Position numbers and translations under genes: made by a program. DNA of 64,000 nucleotides, taken from NCBI RefSeq assembly GCF_003121295.1, contig NZ_PHNC01000006.1:186001-250000 (forward strand). The letters are read 5' to 3'. The DNA comes from Streptomyces orinoci (GTDB taxonomy: Bacteria; Actinomycetota; Actinomycetes; Streptomycetales; Streptomycetaceae). The notes beneath the pieces were generated by a model that was not told where the DNA came from, did not search any database, and saw nothing but the letters and a program-made list of their open reading frames with translations. Below, piece by piece: positions 61,128 through 64,000 of the stretch (the first letter of the stretch is position 1; every line of letters begins with the position of its first letter).

Positions 61128-61135
61128 CCCGCCAC

Positions 61136-61160
61136 GGGGGCGCCTCCGGTGGGCGCCCCC
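61136..61160. terminator. Bidirectional hairpin terminator
   Basis: GGGGGCGCC pairs perfectly with GGCGCCCCC around a 7-nt loop, between the convergent stops of the M4 protease and the SpoIIE phosphatase. Confidence 0.75.
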
Positions 61161-63275
61161 TCACACCGGCGGAGTGAAGGGCTGCTCGGACCAGATGGTC
61201 TTGCCGCCGGTGGTGAACCTGGTCCCCCACCGGCGGCTGAGCTGGGCCACCAGCAGCAGCCCCCGGCCGCCTTCGTCATAACTGCGGGCCCGGCGCATCC
61301 GGGGCGAGGTGCTGCTGCCGTCCGACACCTCGCAGATCAGCGCGTGGTCCCGGATCAGCCGCAGCCGCAGCGGCGGCACCGCGTGCCGGATGGCATTGGT
61401 GACCAGCTCGCTGACCACCAGCTCGGTGGTGAAGGCCAGTTCGCCCAGCCCCCACTCCTCCAGCAGCGCCGCCACATTCTTCCGGGCCTCGGCCACGGTG
61501 GCCGGGTCGGGGGTCAGCTCCCAGGTGCGCACCCGGCTCCGGTCCAGGGCGCGGGTACGGGCCAGCAGCAGCGCGATGTCATCGGCGGGCTGCCCGGGCA
61601 GCAGCTCCGCCAGCACCTCGTCACAGACCTGATCCAGCGACTCGGCCGGCCGGCTGAGCACCCGGCACAGCGACCGCAGGCCCTCACCGACGTCACGGTG
61701 CTTCTCCTCCAGCAGCCCGTCGGTGTAGAGCGCCAGCAGACTGCCCTCGGCCAGTTCCACCTCCAGGGACTCGAACGGCAGCCCGCCCAGGCCCAGCGTC
61801 GGCCCGCCGGGCACATCCAGCACCCGGGCCGAACCGTCCGGGTCCACCACCACCGGCGCCGGGTGCCCGGCCCGGGCCAGCACACAGCGGCGGGTCACCG
61901 GGTCGTAGACCGCGTAGAGACAGGACGCCGCCATGTCCCGGGTGAGCGCCCGCACCGGATCGTCCGAGGCCTCGGCCACCTGCTCCTGGGCCAGCTGGAG
62001 CACCAGATCGTCGAGGTGGGTGAGCAGTTCGTCCGGCGGCAGGTCGATATCGGCCAGGGTCCGTACGGCCGCCCGCAGCCGCCCCATGGTGGCCGAGGCC
62101 TGCAGGCCATGGCCCACCACATCGCCCACCACCAGGGCCACCCGCGCCCCCGACAGCGGGATGACATCGAACCAGTCACCGCCCACCCCGGCCTGCGCAC
62201 CGGCGGGCAGATAACGGGAGGTCACCTCCACCGCACCCTGGCTGGGCAGCCGTCCGGGCAGCAGACTGCGCTGGAGGGTGACCGCCACCGTGCGCTCCCC
62301 GGCGTACCGGCGGGCATTGGCGATGCACACCGCCGTCCGGGAGGCGATCTCCTCGGCCAGCAGCAGATCGTCCTCGTCGAAGGGCTCCACATTGGGGTGG
62401 CGGACGAACAGCGCCAGCCCGACCGGGGTGTCCCGGTCCCGCAGCGGCACGATCAGCACCGAGTGCACCCCCCGCTCCCGTACCCCCACCGGCAGCGCCC
62501 GGCTGCCCGACAGCCAGGAGTGCAGCCCCGGGTCGTCGATACGGTGCAGCGAGGGCCGGCCGGAGGCCAGGGCCAGGGCGAGCGGGGAGTGGGCGGGATA
62601 GGTGAAGGAGGTTCCGGGCCCCACCTCGGGGTCGCGGCACTCCCCGTCCGCGGACCGCTGCGCGGTACGGCACAGGGTGACGTCGGTGGGGAGCGCGCCG
62701 GAGGCCGGGACCTCGCCCTGGATCACGGTGTCCAGCAGATCCACGGCGACAAAGTGGGCGAACCGGGCCGCGGTCCACTCCGCCAGCTCCTGGCTGGTGC
62801 GCACCGCGTCCAGGGTGGTGCCGATCCGGACTCCGGCGTCATTGACCAGGGCCAGCCGCTGCTGCGCCCGGTACTGGTCGGTCACATCCAGGGCGGCCAG
62901 CGAAACGCCCCGGGTGCGGCCGTCCTCATCGGTGAGCGGGGTGAAGAACGTGGCCCAGGCCCGTTCCCTGGCCTCACCGGGCGGCCGGAAGTAGGTGTCG
63001 GTACGGACAGGTTCCCCGGTGCCCAGCACCCGTTCCATGGTGCGGGTGAAGTCATCGAAGGGCGGCACGGGCAGGAACTCGTTCAGCCGCCGCCCCACCA
63101 TTTCCTCGGCGGTGCGGTCGGTGAGCCGGAGCATTTCATCGTTGGCCTTCACCAGCCGGCCGTCCTCGTCGTACACCGAGATTCCGATGGGGAACTGGGA
63201 GAACGCCCATTCCCTGAGTGCGGCCGCCTCATCGGGCCGCGGTGCCCGTGCGCCCGGGTCGGCATTCGGTTCCAT
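61161..63275 (-). CDS. PAS-GAF-SpoIIE phosphatase with C-terminal HATPase domain
   Basis: Signalling protein of 704 residues of the type common in Streptomyces sigma/anti-sigma networks. Domains in order: PAS (about 20-150; ISVYDEDGRLVKANDEMLRL), GAF (about 160-330), PP2C-like SpoIIE phosphatase (about 345-560; QAGVGGDWFDVIPLSGARVA and VVGDVVGHGLQASATM carry the metal Asp residues, GQPADDIALLLAR the last) and RsbW-like HATPase_c (about 575-704; ELVVSELVTNAIRHAVPP and YDEGGRGLLLVAQLSRRWG). It should act on anti-sigma antagonists, with the PAS/GAF part sensing a signal. The ATG at 63275 has a weak ribosome site. Confidence 0.92.
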   Translation of the reverse strand: MEPNADPGARAPRPDEAAALREWAFSQFPIGISVYDEDGRLVKANDEMLRLTDRTAEEMVGRRLNEFLPVPPFDDFTRTMERVLGTGEPVRTDTYFRPPGEARERAWATFFTPLTDEDGRTRGVSLAALDVTDQYRAQQRLALVNDAGVRIGTTLDAVRTSQELAEWTAARFAHFVAVDLLDTVIQGEVPASGALPTDVTLCRTAQRSADGECRDPEVGPGTSFTYPAHSPLALALASGRPSLHRIDDPGLHSWLSGSRALPVGVRERGVHSVLIVPLRDRDTPVGLALFVRHPNVEPFDEDDLLLAEEIASRTAVCIANARRYAGERTVAVTLQRSLLPGRLPSQGAVEVTSRYLPAGAQAGVGGDWFDVIPLSGARVALVVGDVVGHGLQASATMGRLRAAVRTLADIDLPPDELLTHLDDLVLQLAQEQVAEASDDPVRALTRDMAASCLYAVYDPVTRRCVLARAGHPAPVVVDPDGSARVLDVPGGPTLGLGGLPFESLEVELAEGSLLALYTDGLLEEKHRDVGEGLRSLCRVLSRPAESLDQVCDEVLAELLPGQPADDIALLLARTRALDRSRVRTWELTPDPATVAEARKNVAALLEEWGLGELAFTTELVVSELVTNAIRHAVPPLRLRLIRDHALICEVSDGSSTSPRMRRARSYDEGGRGLLLVAQLSRRWGTRFTTGGKTIWSEQPFTPPV

Positions 63276-63369
63276 GAGCTCATCCGTTCCGGTGCGGCAG
63301 ACTTCTGTGATCCCTTCCCGGCGCCTTTCCCGCTTAAGCCGGGCGTACTCCCGGAAGTGGCGTCCGAGG

Positions 63370-63807
63370 TCAGGGCCGCGGCCCGGCGGGCGGCTGCTCG
63401 GTGCCGCAGTGCCGGCACTTGGACGCGGCCGCCGGCAGGTCCTCCGACAGACAGGCCGGGCACACCTTGACCGGGGTGGGTTCGGCGAAGGCGACCAGGC
63501 CACGGCGGGCCTGGAAGTGCTTGTAGGGCACGACGATGAGGAAGTAGACGACGGCCATGAAAAGCACGAAGTACACGACCGCCGAAATAAAGGAGCCGAG
63601 GTCGAGATAGGTCGCCCGGTTCCCGGCCCGGCCCAGTTGCCAGCCGAGGCCCAGTGAATGCCCGCCCTGCGCACGGGCGATGATGGGATTGATCACGTTA
63701 TCCGTGAACGACTTGATGAGCGTGCTGAATGCCAGCGCGATGATGAGGCCGACGGCGATGGTGACGAGATCGCCGCGCATAAGGAAGTTCTTGAATCCCT
63801 TGAGCAT
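63370..63807 (-). CDS. mscL: MscL mechanosensitive channel with C-terminal zinc ribbon
   Basis: Large-conductance mechanosensitive channel of 145 residues that opens under hypo-osmotic stress. MLKGFKNFLMRGDLVTIAVG and LIIALAFSTLIKSFTDNVIN are the N-terminal helix and TM1, and VVYFVLFMAVVYFLIVVPYK is TM2. Instead of the usual amphipathic C-terminal bundle it ends in a four-Cys ribbon: CPAC (116, 119) and CRHC (131, 134). The ring of zinc ribbons would lie in the cytoplasm. It is divergent or independent from its neighbours. Confidence 0.88.
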   Translation of the reverse strand: MLKGFKNFLMRGDLVTIAVGLIIALAFSTLIKSFTDNVINPIIARAQGGHSLGLGWQLGRAGNRATYLDLGSFISAVVYFVLFMAVVYFLIVVPYKHFQARRGLVAFAEPTPVKVCPACLSEDLPAAASKCRHCGTEQPPAGPRP

Positions 63808-63875
63808 CGCTGTTCCTCGGATCGGGCCAACCGGACGGGTCGCGCAGCACGCTACCTTTCCGGCCCCGGAAAACA

Positions 63876-63908
63876 GCGGAGCCGCCCGGAATATCCGGGC
63901 GGCTCCGC
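63876..63908 (-). terminator. Strong hairpin terminator
   Basis: GCGGAGCCGCCCGGA pairs perfectly over 15 bp with TCCGGGCGGCTCCGC around the loop ATA. It lies 20 bp after the stop of the gene at the right edge and upstream of mscL. Confidence 0.75.
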
Positions 63909-63928
63909 GGGCCTGAAGGAGGCCGGGA

Positions 63929-64000
63929 CTATCCGCGGGCGCGGATGGCGAAGGGCAACTGCCGCGAGTAGAACGACTGGTCGCCGGTGCTCACCGCGAT
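63929..64000 (-). CDS. C-terminus of an unidentified protein (5' part beyond the window)
   Basis: The last 23 codons, IAVSTGDQSFYSRQLPFAIR and ARG, end in TAG at 63931-63929. The codon bias is that of a real gene and a strong terminator follows directly. Too little is present to name the family. Confidence 0.6.
   Translation of the reverse strand: MAVSTGDQSFYSRQLPFAIRARG

Noticed and set aside
61149..63470. A 773-codon open frame on the plus strand opposite the SpoIIE phosphatase gene
   Set aside because: Composition artefact rich in Gly, Gln, Arg and His; the minus strand carries PAS, GAF, SpoIIE and HATPase motifs.

Overview
The window is high-GC actinobacterial DNA and almost certainly comes from a Streptomyces. 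Codon third positions are overwhelmingly G or C. GTG and TTG starts, Tat and lipoprotein signals and leaderless -10/start arrangements recur. Several families are typical of the genus: a gamma-butyrolactone-receptor-like TetR, a streptophobe membrane protein, DUF5996, DUF2795, a PAS/GAF/SpoIIE phosphatase and an ArsR/DMT pair. No rRNA, tRNA, CRISPR array or complete biosynthetic cluster was seen.

Layout. 1-5.8 kb: a large SNF2 helicase (cut by the window start) with an unusual N-terminus, an intact IS5-family element with a -1 frameshift transposase, and the TetR regulator whose stop codon is the insertion point. 5.9-8.4 kb: DUF2795, MmcQ/YjbR and an ABC exporter. 8.5-11.8 kb: a mobile region with a TnpB nuclease gene (and probable omega-RNA end), a secreted lipase bounded by a 35-bp inverted repeat, and a decayed TnpA. 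11.8-26.7 kb: mostly single metabolic, transport and regulatory genes (methyltransferases, covalent flavoprotein, ATP-grasp, MFS, Tat metallophosphoesterase, DMT pump, hydrolase/LysR pair, P450, universal stress protein, flavin reductase).

26.7-29.0 kb is a rearrangement scar. The two ends of one methyltransferase gene lie 1.6 kb apart, with a broken VOC gene and a DUF5996 gene between them. 29.0-33.4 kb holds a co-directional three-gene set: a small protein and an NB-ARC/TPR STAND ATPase that both carry an NN(T/S)(I/V)(S/A)G-type segment, around a predicted GT-B-like protein. This is the best candidate here for a poorly described system, possibly NLR-like defence or signalling, though that function is inference. 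33.5-36.9 kb has a TetR/SnoaL divergent pair with two near-identical operator palindromes, a MerR gene, and eroded DMT and ArsR genes, followed by a MarR gene.

36.8-47.8 kb carries the MarR-linked ABC-2 exporter, a small secreted protein, an EmrB-type pump, DUF488, a macrolide-type glycosyltransferase with a possible leader peptide, an L,D-transpeptidase lipoprotein, a DMF-ase-like Tat lipoprotein, a second universal stress protein, a TIGR03086 protein and a secreted histidine phosphatase. 47.7-56.3 kb has LysR/permease, a DMT pump, a two-component system whose kinase has an extra C-terminal membrane domain, an M20 amidohydrolase, a PrsW-like protease and a FomD-like DUF402 protein. 56.3-64 kb has DUF998, streptophobe, a gamma-glutamylcyclotransferase, a secreted M4 metalloprotease, the SpoIIE phosphatase, a zinc-ribbon MscL and the tail of a further gene.
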